Source: an uncultured Eubacteriales bacterium | GTDB lineage: Bacteria > Bacillota > Clostridia > Lachnospirales > Lachnospiraceae | Assembly: GCA_900314845.1 (NCBI GenBank) | Contig: OMWV01000021.1 | Span: 62,001-126,000, forward strand | Length of the DNA: 64,000 nucleotides | Reading direction: 5' to 3' | In this document: piece by piece, positions 25,677 to 33,773 of the stretch | How positions within the stretch are numbered: position 1 is the stretch's first letter | How the letters are laid out: every line of letters begins with the position of its first letter | The notes under the pieces: generated by a model | Told to the model about the DNA's origin: nothing | The model's input: only the letters and a program-made list of their open reading frames with translations | Databases searched by the model: none | Made by a program: the position numbers and the translations under genes

Positions 25677-25707
25677 AAAAGGGCCGCCGCACAAGTGCGG
25701 CAGCCCC
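25677..25707 (-). terminator. Terminator of the feo operon
   Basis: Minus strand: GGGCTGCCGCAC, loop TT, GTGCGGCGGCCC, then TTTT (25680-25677). The 12-pair stem is nearly perfect. It lies 70 bases after the stop of the HMA-domain gene. Confidence 0.88.
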
Positions 25708-25776
25708 TATGGATACTTTTTATCCGGCTCCTGCTCATATACAGGTGCCGATATCTGCATCTCCCTAAATATAAAT

Positions 25777-26001
25777 CTACTTCATTTCTCTGCTGATCTC
25801 TCCGGGCGTATATCCCGTGTCAGCGATCGCCTCTATGATCGCCTCATCCGGAATATCATTCTCCGTAAGGATCACAGTCTGCTTCTTTCTTTTGGAAGAC
25901 TTTACCTTCTTCACAGAGAAGCTTTTCCTGATGGCATCGTTTATGTGGGCTTCACACATGCCGCACTGCATGCCATCTACTGCTACTGTTATCTTAATCA
26001 T
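25777..26001 (-). CDS. Small heavy-metal-associated (HMA) domain protein
   Basis: 74 residues with an HMA ferredoxin-like fold pattern. The metal site is GMQCGMCEAHIND (CxxC, residues 12-15), and the C-terminal IADTGYTPGEI is the usual end of CopZ-like domains. The middle (SVKKVKSSKRKKQTVILTEN) is more basic than in copper chaperones. Such proteins bind Cu(I) or other soft metals, or act as partners of a transporter. It is the last gene of the feo operon, 18 bases after the Cys-rich protein gene, which suggests metal handling linked to FeoB rather than to a copper ATPase. The start follows GGAGATG. Confidence 0.85.
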   Translation of the reverse strand: MIKITVAVDGMQCGMCEAHINDAIRKSFSVKKVKSSKRKKQTVILTENDIPDEAIIEAIADTGYTPGEISREMK

Positions 26002-26019
26002 ATGGTCATCTCCACAGAT

Positions 26020-26244
26020 TCAATTGCGGGCATGCTGATGACGCCGTGCCCTGGCATTCCTTTTCTCCAGTTCCTTCATCAGCTTCCTGTCCTCTTTCGA
26101 TACAGGGCCGCAGCTGCTGCATCCGCTGCAGCTGCCGGAGCAGGAACCAGTGCATCCTCCTCCCTTGCGGAGTACATGGATGCAAAGGGCTGCCAGAAGC
26201 ACGATACCCGCTATTGCTATGATATTTCCTAATATCGGCGGCAT
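26020..26244 (-). CDS. FeoB-associated Cys-rich membrane protein
   Basis: 74 residues with one N-terminal membrane helix (IIAIAGIVLLAALCIHVL), then a glycine/cysteine patch (six Cys in GGGCTGSCSGSCSGCSSCG) and a basic tail. It matches the small Cys-rich proteins encoded beside feoB in many Clostridia, sometimes compared with FeoC. The cysteines could bind iron or an Fe-S cluster at the cytoplasmic face of FeoB; this is inferred from position. Its AGGAGG ribosome site lies 50 bases downstream of the feoB stop. Confidence 0.88.
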   Translation of the reverse strand: MPPILGNIIAIAGIVLLAALCIHVLRKGGGCTGSCSGSCSGCSSCGPVSKEDRKLMKELEKRNARARRHQHARN

Positions 26245-26294
26245 CCCGGCTGCCTCCTTTCAAAATCTGAAATCTTCAGGGCCTGGCGTTAGAT

Positions 26295-28610
26295 TTATTT
26301 TCCGGCTGAAAGAGCTTCCACGGACGTGAGATTCTTGATCTCGCCCTCCGGCTGATATCCCTTTCTTGCTAAACCGTAAATGATAAGCGCAATAAAGGCG
26401 ATGGCAACTACCGTGCCGACTCCGAAAGGAACCTCACCCGTAACCAGTCCGCCTATCCTGTAGGCGATGGTCGAGATCACATATGCCCAGCCGCACATCC
26501 AGCCGATGGCTGCCCATGTCCACTTCTGGTTGTTCATCTCTCTCTTTATAGCGCCGATCGCCGCAAAGCAGGGAGCGCACAGAAGGTTGAAGCACATGAA
26601 TGCGAAGGCTGACGCGTTTGTATAATCTCTTCTGACATTAGCCCATATCTGATCACCGTTCTCAGCCAGATCCTCATCACCGGAATAATTATACAATACA
26701 CCGAATGTTCCTACAACATTCTCTTTTGCGATAAGGCCTGTTACAGTGGCAACGGTAGGTCTCCACTGATTGAAGCCCTGAGGAGCGAAGATAAAGGATA
26801 CCTTCTGGGATATGCCTGCCAGCAGGGAAGCATCCATGGAGGAAACCTCCGCCTCATCGACATGCATCTTCTCTGAAAGCTCTGTAACGATAGCAGGATT
26901 CTCCTCAACAGAAGCATCCCACCTGTCGTTGAGGAAGCCGAACTTTCCGTTTATCGTTCCAAAACTTGACAGGAACCAGATAACGATCGTCGAAAGGACG
27001 ATGACGGAACCGGCTCTCTTTATGAAGGAAGAACCTCTCTCCCATGTAGCCCTCAGTACGTTTACCGCGGAAGGAACATGGTAAGCGGGAAGCTCCATAA
27101 CGAAAGGAGCAGGCTCTCCGGCAAATGCCTTGAACTTCTTCAGGATGATACCGGAAAGGATGATGGATGCAAGTCCGATCACGTATGCGGATACAGCGAT
27201 CAGGGAATTGCCTCCGAATACAGCACCTGCGATCAGGCCTATGATAGGCATCTTGGCGCCGCAGGGGATAAATGTCGTAACCATAACAGTCAGACGGCGG
27301 TCTCTGTTATTCTCGATCGTTCTTGTTGCCATAACTCCGGGCACGCCGCAGCCTACGCCTACGAGGACGGGGATGAATGACTTGCCGGACAGACCGAACT
27401 GACGGAAGAGACGGTCCATGACAAAGGCAACTCGGGACATATAACCGATATCCTCAAGGGTAGCCAGGCAGAAGAACATAACCAGGATCTGAGGTACAAA
27501 TCCCAGAACAGCGCCTACGCCGGCTACGATACCATCCTGAATAACGCCGTATACAACGCCGCCTTCCGCTACGTGCAGGACATTGAGCAGCAGAGCGTCT
27601 ACCCAGCCGGGTACCAGCTCGCCGAAGAGAACGTCATTCACCCAGCCCGTGGCTATTGTACCGATACCGATCTTAGAACCGAAATCTCCGTTGGCACCGC
27701 CCATGGAAAGAGCGTAGATCAGAGCCATGACACCGATGAAGATGGGAAGGCCGAGAATACGGTTTGTGACGATCCTGTCGACCTTATCGGATATTGTCAG
27801 CTCATGCTTCTGGCCCTTCTTCTTTACCGCACCGGCAACGATCCCTGTGATATACTCGTATCTTGCGTTCGTGATGATACTCTCGGAATCATCGTCGCAG
27901 GCATTCTCTGCTGCTTCGATGTACTTCTCCATATCAGCCAGGTCGGCAGAAGTAAATGCGCCTGCGCTGTGCTCTACGATCTTGGAATCTCTCTCGAATA
28001 TCTTTATTCCGTACCAGAGAAGGAGCTTATCGTCTACCTTGCCCTCTATATCCCTCATGATAGCTTCGACTGCTGTCTTAGCCTCGCCTGAAAGGATCTT
28101 GGGCGCCGGAGAAGCCTTGCCGCTCTTTGCCGCCTCAACGGCCATGTCGGCAGCCTTGTCAAGGTTCATGCCCTTTAAGGCAGATATCTCAAGGACCGGG
28201 ATGCCAAGTTCTTTAGAAAGCTTGTTTATATCAATAGAATCTCCGTTGCTCCTGACAAGATCCATCATATTGACTGCCATGACAACAGGGATCCCCAGCT
28301 CCATGAGCTGAGTTGTCAGGTAAAGATTTCTCTCTATATTCGTACCGTCGACGATATTCATGATCGCGTCCGGTCTCTCATTCACAAGATAGGTTCTGGA
28401 TACGACTTCCTCCAGTGTATAGGGAGACAGGGAGTAGATACCGGGAAGATCCTGGATCGTTACATCCGTGTGATTCTTCAGTTTACCTTCCTTCTTCTCT
28501 ACTGTAACTCCGGGCCAGTTTCCAACATACTGTCTGGATCCTGTCCACGCGTTAAAGAGGGTCGTCTTACCGCTGTTCGGATTTCCGGCCAGTGCAATCT
28601 TAATACTCAT
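26295..28610 (-). CDS. feoB: Ferrous iron transport protein B
   Basis: Membrane Fe(II) transporter with an N-terminal GTPase. The 771 residues start at ATG 28610 (MSIKIALAG). G-protein motifs: GNPNSGKTTLFNAW (G1), DLPGIYSL (G3) and NMMDL (G4) within residues 1-165, then a helical GDI domain. The membrane part has two gate repeats, with the conserved cysteine in GVGCGVPGVMATRTIENN and later LCAPCFAAIGAIKREM. The C-terminus has about ten helices in total. It is preceded by two feoA genes and followed by the Cys-rich and HMA genes. The expected role is anaerobic iron uptake. Iron control is suggested by the candidate Fur-type and repeat sites upstream of the operon. Confidence 0.97.
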   Translation of the reverse strand: MSIKIALAGNPNSGKTTLFNAWTGSRQYVGNWPGVTVEKKEGKLKNHTDVTIQDLPGIYSLSPYTLEEVVSRTYLVNERPDAIMNIVDGTNIERNLYLTTQLMELGIPVVMAVNMMDLVRSNGDSIDINKLSKELGIPVLEISALKGMNLDKAADMAVEAAKSGKASPAPKILSGEAKTAVEAIMRDIEGKVDDKLLLWYGIKIFERDSKIVEHSAGAFTSADLADMEKYIEAAENACDDDSESIITNARYEYITGIVAGAVKKKGQKHELTISDKVDRIVTNRILGLPIFIGVMALIYALSMGGANGDFGSKIGIGTIATGWVNDVLFGELVPGWVDALLLNVLHVAEGGVVYGVIQDGIVAGVGAVLGFVPQILVMFFCLATLEDIGYMSRVAFVMDRLFRQFGLSGKSFIPVLVGVGCGVPGVMATRTIENNRDRRLTVMVTTFIPCGAKMPIIGLIAGAVFGGNSLIAVSAYVIGLASIILSGIILKKFKAFAGEPAPFVMELPAYHVPSAVNVLRATWERGSSFIKRAGSVIVLSTIVIWFLSSFGTINGKFGFLNDRWDASVEENPAIVTELSEKMHVDEAEVSSMDASLLAGISQKVSFIFAPQGFNQWRPTVATVTGLIAKENVVGTFGVLYNYSGDEDLAENGDQIWANVRRDYTNASAFAFMCFNLLCAPCFAAIGAIKREMNNQKWTWAAIGWMCGWAYVISTIAYRIGGLVTGEVPFGVGTVVAIAFIALIIYGLARKGYQPEGEIKNLTSVEALSAGK

Positions 28611-28628
28611 CAATCCTTCTCCTTTCGA

Positions 28629-28850
28629 TTACTGGACTTCAATTTTTTCTGCGTCAGCTTTGCGGATGGAAAGCTCATATCCTCTCACATTGAGCTCCAT
28701 GGGATCGCCAAGCGGCGCAACCTTTCTCACAAGGATCTCGACACCCTTCGTGATGCCCATATCCATGATCCTGCGCTTTGTGGGGCCTTCTCCGTGAAGC
28801 TTCACGACCGTGCAGGTACCTCCTACGGAGATATCTTTCAAGGTTTTCAT
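28629..28850 (-). CDS. feoA: FeoA-domain protein (second copy)
   Basis: 73-residue SH3-like FeoA protein (MKTLKDISVGGTCTVVKLHG). The pattern RRIMDMGITKGVEI, then VAPLGDPMELNVRGYELSIR is the FeoA core. FeoA binds FeoB and is needed for iron uptake, probably by stimulating GTPase or assembly. It lies 18 bases before feoB, with a GGAGG site. It is clearly a separate copy from the 28889 gene, with little identity beyond the core. Confidence 0.93.
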   Translation of the reverse strand: MKTLKDISVGGTCTVVKLHGEGPTKRRIMDMGITKGVEILVRKVAPLGDPMELNVRGYELSIRKADAEKIEVQ

Positions 28851-28888
28851 AACAATAACCTCCTCTGAAAATTATCCTGTCTCTGCAA

Positions 28889-29101
28889 TCACACCATGAT
28901 CCTGTTAGCCATAGATTTGTCTATCGCAACACGGCCGCCCTTTATCTGAACGATCATATTGCCCCCGTTGTCTGAAACGACCTTTATATCGGCATCCGGG
29001 ACAAATCCAAGCTCTGCAAGATGCTGACGCACATTGTCACGCCCGTTGATTTTCACGATCTTCAGGACTTTACCTGTATCAGCCATTGTAATCGGCATCA
29101 T
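28889..29101 (-). CDS. feoA: FeoA-domain protein (first copy)
   Basis: 70 residues (MMPITMADTGKVLKIVKING) with the FeoA signature VRQHLAELGFVPDADIKVV and a C-terminal VQIKGGRVAIDKSMANRIMV. It is first in the feo operon, translated from GGAG. Paired FeoA proteins before one FeoB are common in Clostridia and may form a heteromer on FeoB; that is inference. Its leader is about 70 bases from the promoter at 29177-29205. Confidence 0.93.
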   Translation of the reverse strand: MMPITMADTGKVLKIVKINGRDNVRQHLAELGFVPDADIKVVSDNGGNMIVQIKGGRVAIDKSMANRIMV

Positions 29102-29153
29102 ATTTTCTCCAATCCGACACTGACTAATTCGGCCATAGTGTCATCAAACAGTA

Positions 29154-29205
29154 GTTAGTTTTGGCTTACGCATGTTAGTCTATACTACCCTCCTGCTCTT
29201 GTCAA
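29154..29205 (-). promoter_or_regulatory. feo promoter with two GTTAGT repeats
   Basis: Minus strand: TTGACA (29205-29200), 17 bases, TAGACT (29182-29177). On the plus strand GTTAGT occurs at 29154 and 29174, exactly 20 bases (two helical turns) apart, covering the -10 and the start region. An inverted copy, GACTAA, is at 29122. They could be the operator of an iron regulator such as a DtxR-type protein. Confidence 0.7.
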
Positions 29206-29211
29206 GAGTAA

Positions 29212-29241
29212 AGGAGGCCGAATCGACCGATTCCGCCTCCT
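29212..29241. other. Inverted repeat just upstream of the feo promoter
   Basis: AGGAGGC, C, GAATCG, loop AC, CGATTC, C, GCCTCCT: a 13-pair arm broken by one C-C mismatch. It follows the permease stop by over 100 bases and has only TTT after it on the minus strand. It may be a backup terminator that insulates feo, or a factor-binding site. Confidence 0.6.
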
Positions 29242-29247
29242 GGCAAA

Positions 29248-29262
29248 TGAGAAATATTATCA
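29248..29262. promoter_or_regulatory. Candidate Fur-type box
   Basis: TGAGAAATATTATCA agrees with the 7-1-7 pattern TGATAATNATTATCA at 12 of 14 fixed positions. A 12-base part, AATGAGAAATAT, is repeated at 29276-29287. It is 43 bases upstream of the feo -35, so direct repression would need an unseen upstream promoter or looping. Confidence 0.4.
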
Positions 29263-29300
29263 TTTAACGAACCTTAATGAGAAATATACCGAATATAGTC

Positions 29301-29330
29301 GATCAGGGGGGACTTCATTCCCCCCTGATC
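29301..29330 (-). terminator. Hairpin after the amino-acid permease gene
   Basis: GATCAGGGGGG and CCCCCCTGATC form a perfect 11-pair stem with an 8-base loop, 20 bases after the permease stop. No T-run follows, so it is a weaker terminator or an RNA-stabilising end of the oxidase operon. Confidence 0.6.
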
Positions 29331-29349
29331 AGTACAGCGTCTCCGCTGG

Positions 29350-30750
29350 TCATTTCCAGATCCCTTTTGCTTTTCTTATCCTGTAATACATGGAATTCTC
29401 CATGGCCAGAACCTTTTCCATGGGGACCGGCTTGAAGATGGGGATCTTCATCTTTACCCGGATCCATATGACGGAATAGACAAAGAGTATGGCAAATATG
29501 ATGCCGGCAACTCCCAGGATCTGCGCCCGCTCGACCGGATCCGTGCTGATATTTATGACCATGTAAGCCGTGCCGGCTATGCCGATCAGAGGAAGGACAG
29601 GCCCGAAGGGTACCTTGAATGTCCGGGGTGCGTGAGGCAGGCGGCGGCGGAAGACCAGAAGATCTATGTGAGCTGTGATGTAGGAAAGCATCCAGAAAAC
29701 AGAACCGACCAGGATCAGGAACTCTATCTTATCGGAAGAGTTGTTGCTGATATAGGCACAGAAGAGGATGGTAACCGTTACAAACCAGATGCCGATAAAG
29801 GGCACCTTGTTCTTATTTGTCTTTGTAAAGAAATGCGGCATCATGTTCATCTTGGCCATCCCGGAGAATATGCTGGAAAGGCCCTGGACCGTTGAGTTCT
29901 GGGTTGAAATGACCGCCAGAGCCGCCACAAGAGCCATCCAGACCTGGCCGGGCTTGCCCAGAAGAGCCTGCCCGTAGAGCAGGTGAGGAGCCGGTGAAGC
30001 CTCAAGATCAGCCCAGGCTGTATAATTGTGAAAGCCCAGGACCATGATGGACTGAACAAGGCAGATCAGGCCCAGGCCAATAAACATGCCAAGAGGCACA
30101 TTTCTCCTTGCATTTTTCACATCCTTGGATATGGGGATCGCGTACTCGGCCCCTATAAAGAGCCAGAAGGCTACGGCAGTCATGGACACGATGGTCTTTG
30201 GATCCGTGTTCAGGGCAGCCGGCTGGACAACAGGGATCCCCGTCCCCAGACGGAGCATGCCCAGGATGCCCATGATCAGCATGGAGCCCAGCAGAAGGTA
30301 AGCGACAAGATCCTGGACCTTCGCGAACATATCAACTCCGTGGAGATTCGCGATCAGGATAATCACGCTGATCAGCAGAGTCCAGAAAAAGTTGGGAATG
30401 GGCAGCCCCAGAACCTCGCCCATGGCGTAGGCAAATATAGATGCCTCGACTCCGGAACTTAAGATATTGGATACCATGTATCCGCCTACCATCAGTACGA
30501 GGGTCGGAACCGGGCCCACCCCGGCAAGAGTATACTGGGCCAGCCCGCCCGTACAGTTGGGCATGAGCGCATTGAGCTCTGACATGGTCGCCATGGATAT
30601 CATATTGAACAGGCAGGCTATGATCATAGCCGGTATGAACATGACTCCGACTGTGCCCGCCCCCTGTCCGAGAGATACCAGGCAGCTTGTCGCGATAACA
30701 AGACCCACGGAAACAGAAACCACATTTCTAAGACCCAGCTTCTTATCCAT
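29350..30750 (-). CDS. APC-superfamily amino acid/amine permease
   Basis: 466 residues with about 12 membrane segments, opening KKLGLRNVVSVSVGLVIATSCLVSLGQG, the APC pattern in which the first helix is broken near the substrate site. It ends with a short cytoplasmic tail (MENSMYYRIRKAKGIWK). It belongs to the amino acid/polyamine/organocation group; the substrate cannot be told from sequence. It is the last gene of the seven-gene flavoenzyme operon, 33 bases after the PII gene, so it probably brings in the compound that the operon oxidises. The AAGGAGG site is strong. Confidence 0.88.
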   Translation of the reverse strand: MDKKLGLRNVVSVSVGLVIATSCLVSLGQGAGTVGVMFIPAMIIACLFNMISMATMSELNALMPNCTGGLAQYTLAGVGPVPTLVLMVGGYMVSNILSSGVEASIFAYAMGEVLGLPIPNFFWTLLISVIILIANLHGVDMFAKVQDLVAYLLLGSMLIMGILGMLRLGTGIPVVQPAALNTDPKTIVSMTAVAFWLFIGAEYAIPISKDVKNARRNVPLGMFIGLGLICLVQSIMVLGFHNYTAWADLEASPAPHLLYGQALLGKPGQVWMALVAALAVISTQNSTVQGLSSIFSGMAKMNMMPHFFTKTNKNKVPFIGIWFVTVTILFCAYISNNSSDKIEFLILVGSVFWMLSYITAHIDLLVFRRRLPHAPRTFKVPFGPVLPLIGIAGTAYMVINISTDPVERAQILGVAGIIFAILFVYSVIWIRVKMKIPIFKPVPMEKVLAMENSMYYRIRKAKGIWK

Positions 30751-30783
30751 CCCTTTTTGCCTCCTTCTGCTGATAAATACTCC

Positions 30784-31131
30784 TTACAGAGCCTTCTCCC
30801 CTTCGTCCCCCGTGCGGACCCGGATCACATTGTCCAGAGCGTAGACGAAGATCTTTCCATCCCCGATATGGCCTGTGTAGAGAGCCTTCTCTACATTCTC
30901 TGTTATCTCCTTCACCTTAGCCGAAGGGACAGCCACAGATACCTGGATCTTGGGAAGGAGCTCCATCTCATAGTTCTCCTCCACCTCATATTCCTTTGTG
31001 CCCTTCTCCACGCCGCAGCCGAGAACCTGGGAAAATGTCATGCCGCCAACGCCAAGCTGGCTGAGAGTCTTCTTAAGCTCCGTGAATTTGCTCATATCAC
31101 ATATAACTTCTATCCTGGACAGTCCGCTCAT
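30784..31131 (-). CDS. PII-family nitrogen signal protein
   Basis: 115 residues (MSGLSRIEVICDMSKFTELK). The fold is shown by the B-loop TGHIGDGKIFVYAL and C-loop VIRVRTGDEG, which bind ATP/ADP and 2-oxoglutarate. The T-loop GVEKGTKEYEVEENYEMELLP aligns with the GlnB/GlnK loop so that Glu replaces Tyr-51, and no RGAEY is present. Uridylylation at the usual site is therefore not expected. PII genes normally sit with amtB, glnA or nif genes; here it is between the ornithine-cyclodeaminase-like gene and an APC permease. I infer it regulates that permease or an enzyme of the operon according to energy and 2-oxoglutarate. Confidence 0.9.
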   Translation of the reverse strand: MSGLSRIEVICDMSKFTELKKTLSQLGVGGMTFSQVLGCGVEKGTKEYEVEENYEMELLPKIQVSVAVPSAKVKEITENVEKALYTGHIGDGKIFVYALDNVIRVRTGDEGEKAL

Positions 31132-31153
31132 ATTTTTTTCCTCCTGTAAAATC

Positions 31154-32293
31154 CTACGCCATCTCCGGCTTCTTCCAGAGGTTCAGCCTTGTTCCGATCC
31201 CCATCTTCAGGGCATTGCGGTAAACGGTTACGCCCCATGCCACATCCTCGACGGGCATGCCGCCGACAGAATATATGATGATCTCATCATCCGATTTCCT
31301 GCCCTGGGCCTTGCCGGTGATGATATCCGCCATGTCGGTAATATCGTCCCAGGAGCATTTGCCCTCATGGATCAGATCGGTAAACTTCGTTCCGATGATG
31401 CCCATGATGGGATAGGTCGGGTAAGCGTACTCCTCTGCCCAGGCCTCGTAAAGCTTGGAATTGTCCACAACGAAGCGGCACTGATTGACCAGAAAATCGT
31501 CATCTATAAAATTGGCGGCTGAGGGCATGGATATGAAGGCACCCTTCTTGATCCAGCTGCCGTCTATGACAGGGAAGGAGCTCAGCTCTGTCTTTACCGT
31601 CGTCGTAAAGCTGATGATATCCGCGTCCCTTACGGCTCCCTCTACGGAATCATATTCCTCTATCTGATCGAACTGGGGGAACTCATTTCTGACAAATTCT
31701 ATAAAATCAGCCGTGGACTTTGAGCCTTTTGTATGTCCCTTTATCTTCAGCCTGTGGAGTCCAGGGCATGTGACGGCAAAAGCGGCAAGAGATGTCTTGC
31801 CCATGACGCCGGGCCCTATGATGGCAAGGGTCTCGGAATCCTTTCTGGCCAGGTATTTGGCGCCGACTCCGGGTATGCCGCCTGTCCTGTAGGCAGACAG
31901 AAGATTTGCGCTCATAAATGCCAGGGGAGCTCCCGTGTCCTTGTCTGATAAGGTCATCATCAGGATGGACCGGGGCAGGCCTTTTGCCTTATTCTCTATG
32001 TTTGACCCGTACCACTTCATGCCTGCCATCTGGTACCTGCCGCCCAGATAAGCCGGCATAGCCATAAAACGGCGGTCTACCGCATTTTTCGGCATGCCCG
32101 GGAACTTGGGGTCATCCGGGAAGAGGATCATGCAGCCGTGGGAATTGTGATTCTCACCGCCCATGACATAATCGCCCTTTTTCAGGAGGACAAGCATATC
32201 CTCCATGGTCTCAACACAGGACTTCATATCCTTCACGCCGGCCTTTATCATATCCGGCTCGCTTAAATAAAGAAAATCTATTCTTGAATCCAT
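31154..32293 (-). CDS. Ornithine cyclodeaminase/mu-crystallin family protein
   Basis: 379 residues from ATG 32293 (MDSRIDFLYLSEPDM), with AAGGAGG upstream. NAD(P)-binding Rossmann motif GPGVMGKTSLAAFA near residue 170; the substrate-side lysine is probably in AGMKWYGSN. The family includes ornithine cyclodeaminase, alanine dehydrogenase (archaeal), ketimine reductase and opine-type enzymes. The catalytic Asp of ornithine cyclodeaminase (GGDCPGK in Pseudomonas, from memory) aligns with Asn in SAANFIDDDFL, so ornithine cyclisation is unlikely. From memory, and not checked, some annotations call relatives tyramine oxidase subunit B. In this operon it might reduce, release or deaminate the imine formed by the flavoenzymes. 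Confidence 0.85.
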   Translation of the reverse strand: MDSRIDFLYLSEPDMIKAGVKDMKSCVETMEDMLVLLKKGDYVMGGENHNSHGCMILFPDDPKFPGMPKNAVDRRFMAMPAYLGGRYQMAGMKWYGSNIENKAKGLPRSILMMTLSDKDTGAPLAFMSANLLSAYRTGGIPGVGAKYLARKDSETLAIIGPGVMGKTSLAAFAVTCPGLHRLKIKGHTKGSKSTADFIEFVRNEFPQFDQIEEYDSVEGAVRDADIISFTTTVKTELSSFPVIDGSWIKKGAFISMPSAANFIDDDFLVNQCRFVVDNSKLYEAWAEEYAYPTYPIMGIIGTKFTDLIHEGKCSWDDITDMADIITGKAQGRKSDDEIIIYSVGGMPVEDVAWGVTVYRNALKMGIGTRLNLWKKPEMA

Positions 32294-32322
32294 TTTATCC
32301 TCCTTAATCCGCGCCAAAAGCT

Positions 32323-33447
32323 TTAGACGCAGGCCTTAAAACGGTCATATCGGAACTCGCTGATATCAAGCATGGGCTTTTCATCGCATGCGAGCTGGGA
32401 CAGGATCTGTCCGACTACCGGGCTGATCCCGAAGCCATGGCCGGTAAAGCCGCAGGCTGCGATCAGACCGGGCACCTCGTCTATGGGGCCTATGACCGGA
32501 ACTCTGTCCGCGCTGGCGTCCTCGTAACCGGACCAGGTCCGGACGATCTTGGCATTTCCCAGCCTGGGGATCCACTTCATGATGCCCCGGCAGATAGCGG
32601 GTGCCGTGATGCTGTGAGTCGTCATGCAGTTAAAATCAAGATTCTGGTTCTCGTAGCCGCTCTCTCCTCCGAAAACGAAGGATCCGTGGTTTGTCTGATG
32701 GCCGTAGAAGTCAGCGTCTGCCGTTCCCAGCATCTGGGGGAACATCTTAGGCTCCATCTCCGTGACAAGACACTCGATCAGGTCCTTTGTCATAGGGACA
32801 TCTATGCTGACCGTCTGCAGGATCTGCCTGCTTTCATAGCCGCAGGCTACGATTACTTTTTCCGCGCTGTATGTATCATGGTCCGTGACAACATAGCGGA
32901 GGACTCCCCGCTCCTTCTTAAGGCCCAGGACCTTCTCACCGGAGTAAAATACAGCGCCAAGCCGCCTTGCCGCCATGAAAAATGCCATGGTCGCCTTGAG
33001 GGGATTGGCATGTCCGTCAGTCGGGCACCAGCTGGCACAGGTCACATCCTCCGCCAGATAGGGATTGATCGCCCGTACCTGATCCCCGTCTATCATTTTC
33101 ACGTCAAGTCCTGCTCCGGCAGCTTTCTGTGTCAGCCCCTCCAGGATCTCTTTGTGGCGGTCGTTCCTGCCCAGACGAAGATTCCCGTCCTGGTGGTATT
33201 CCACATCGACTCCCAGCTCCTGGGAGAGGGTCGGCCACATATTCTGCACCCCGTACATAGCCAGGGGGAGCTCCCTCACGTCACGCCCCGACTGGCGCAC
33301 GCCGCCGCCGTTGCGGGAGGAACCGCCGTTTCCGATGATCTCATCGGCGTCTATGACGATAACAGATCTGCCTGCCTTGGCTGTATAGTAAGCCGCGGCG
33401 CATCCGATGATGCCCGCTCCGCATATGATCACATCCGCGCTCTTCAT
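32323..33447 (-). CDS. DAO-type FAD-dependent oxidoreductase (opine oxidase/HcnC-like)
   Basis: 374-residue flavoprotein of the D-amino-acid-oxidase/glycine-oxidase fold. FAD motif at the N-terminus: VIICGAGIIGCAAAYYTAKAG, followed by GGSSRNGGGVRQSGRD. The C-terminal GFTGHGFGISPVVGQIL closes the FAD site. Members oxidise the C-N bond of N-methyl, N-carboxyalkyl or D-amino acids. In multi-subunit enzymes (HcnC, opine oxidase B, D-hydroxyproline dehydrogenase beta) this subunit holds the substrate. It overlaps the BFD-type gene by 4 bases. In an anaerobe, electrons should go to the partner Fe-S and FAD subunits rather than to oxygen. Confidence 0.9.
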   Translation of the reverse strand: MKSADVIICGAGIIGCAAAYYTAKAGRSVIVIDADEIIGNGGSSRNGGGVRQSGRDVRELPLAMYGVQNMWPTLSQELGVDVEYHQDGNLRLGRNDRHKEILEGLTQKAAGAGLDVKMIDGDQVRAINPYLAEDVTCASWCPTDGHANPLKATMAFFMAARRLGAVFYSGEKVLGLKKERGVLRYVVTDHDTYSAEKVIVACGYESRQILQTVSIDVPMTKDLIECLVTEMEPKMFPQMLGTADADFYGHQTNHGSFVFGGESGYENQNLDFNCMTTHSITAPAICRGIMKWIPRLGNAKIVRTWSGYEDASADRVPVIGPIDEVPGLIAACGFTGHGFGISPVVGQILSQLACDEKPMLDISEFRYDRFKACV

Positions 33448-33773
33448 TCCGGTCTTCCTCCTTCCTTCTCATCTGCCCATACCTGCATGGCAATGGGCCT
33501 CATAGGGCTTCTGGATGAAGCCGGCGCTATCTGGGAGACCGGGACCTTCATCTCGCCGGCCATGATCCGGGCGACGAGCTTGCCGCATGTCTGCCCCTGG
33601 CACAGGCCCATGCCGCAGCGCAGATACCTGCGCACCTCGGCAAGGGTAAACATTCCCGCATGAACCGCCTGTCTGATCTCTCCCTGGGTCACTTCCTCGC
33701 AGCGGCAGATGATCTGATCATCGCCTTCCTTGGGAAGGCAGGGCCCGAGGTCTATACTTCTGTCAAGTCTCAT
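33444..33773 (-). CDS. BFD-like (2Fe-2S)-binding protein
   Basis: 109 residues. Four cysteines in the BFD order: CRCEEVTQGEIRQAVHAG, then LRCGMGLCQGQTCGKL, giving a C-x-C...C-x4-C core that binds a [2Fe-2S] cluster. In HcnB- and OoxA-type subunits this domain is often fused at the C-terminus of the FAD protein; here it is a separate polypeptide. It overlaps its neighbours on both sides by 4 bases, so the three subunits are likely made in fixed ratio. Expected role: pass electrons between the two flavoproteins. Confidence 0.9.
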   Translation of the reverse strand: MRLDRSIDLGPCLPKEGDDQIICRCEEVTQGEIRQAVHAGMFTLAEVRRYLRCGMGLCQGQTCGKLVARIMAGEMKVPVSQIAPASSRSPMRPIAMQVWADEKEGGRPE

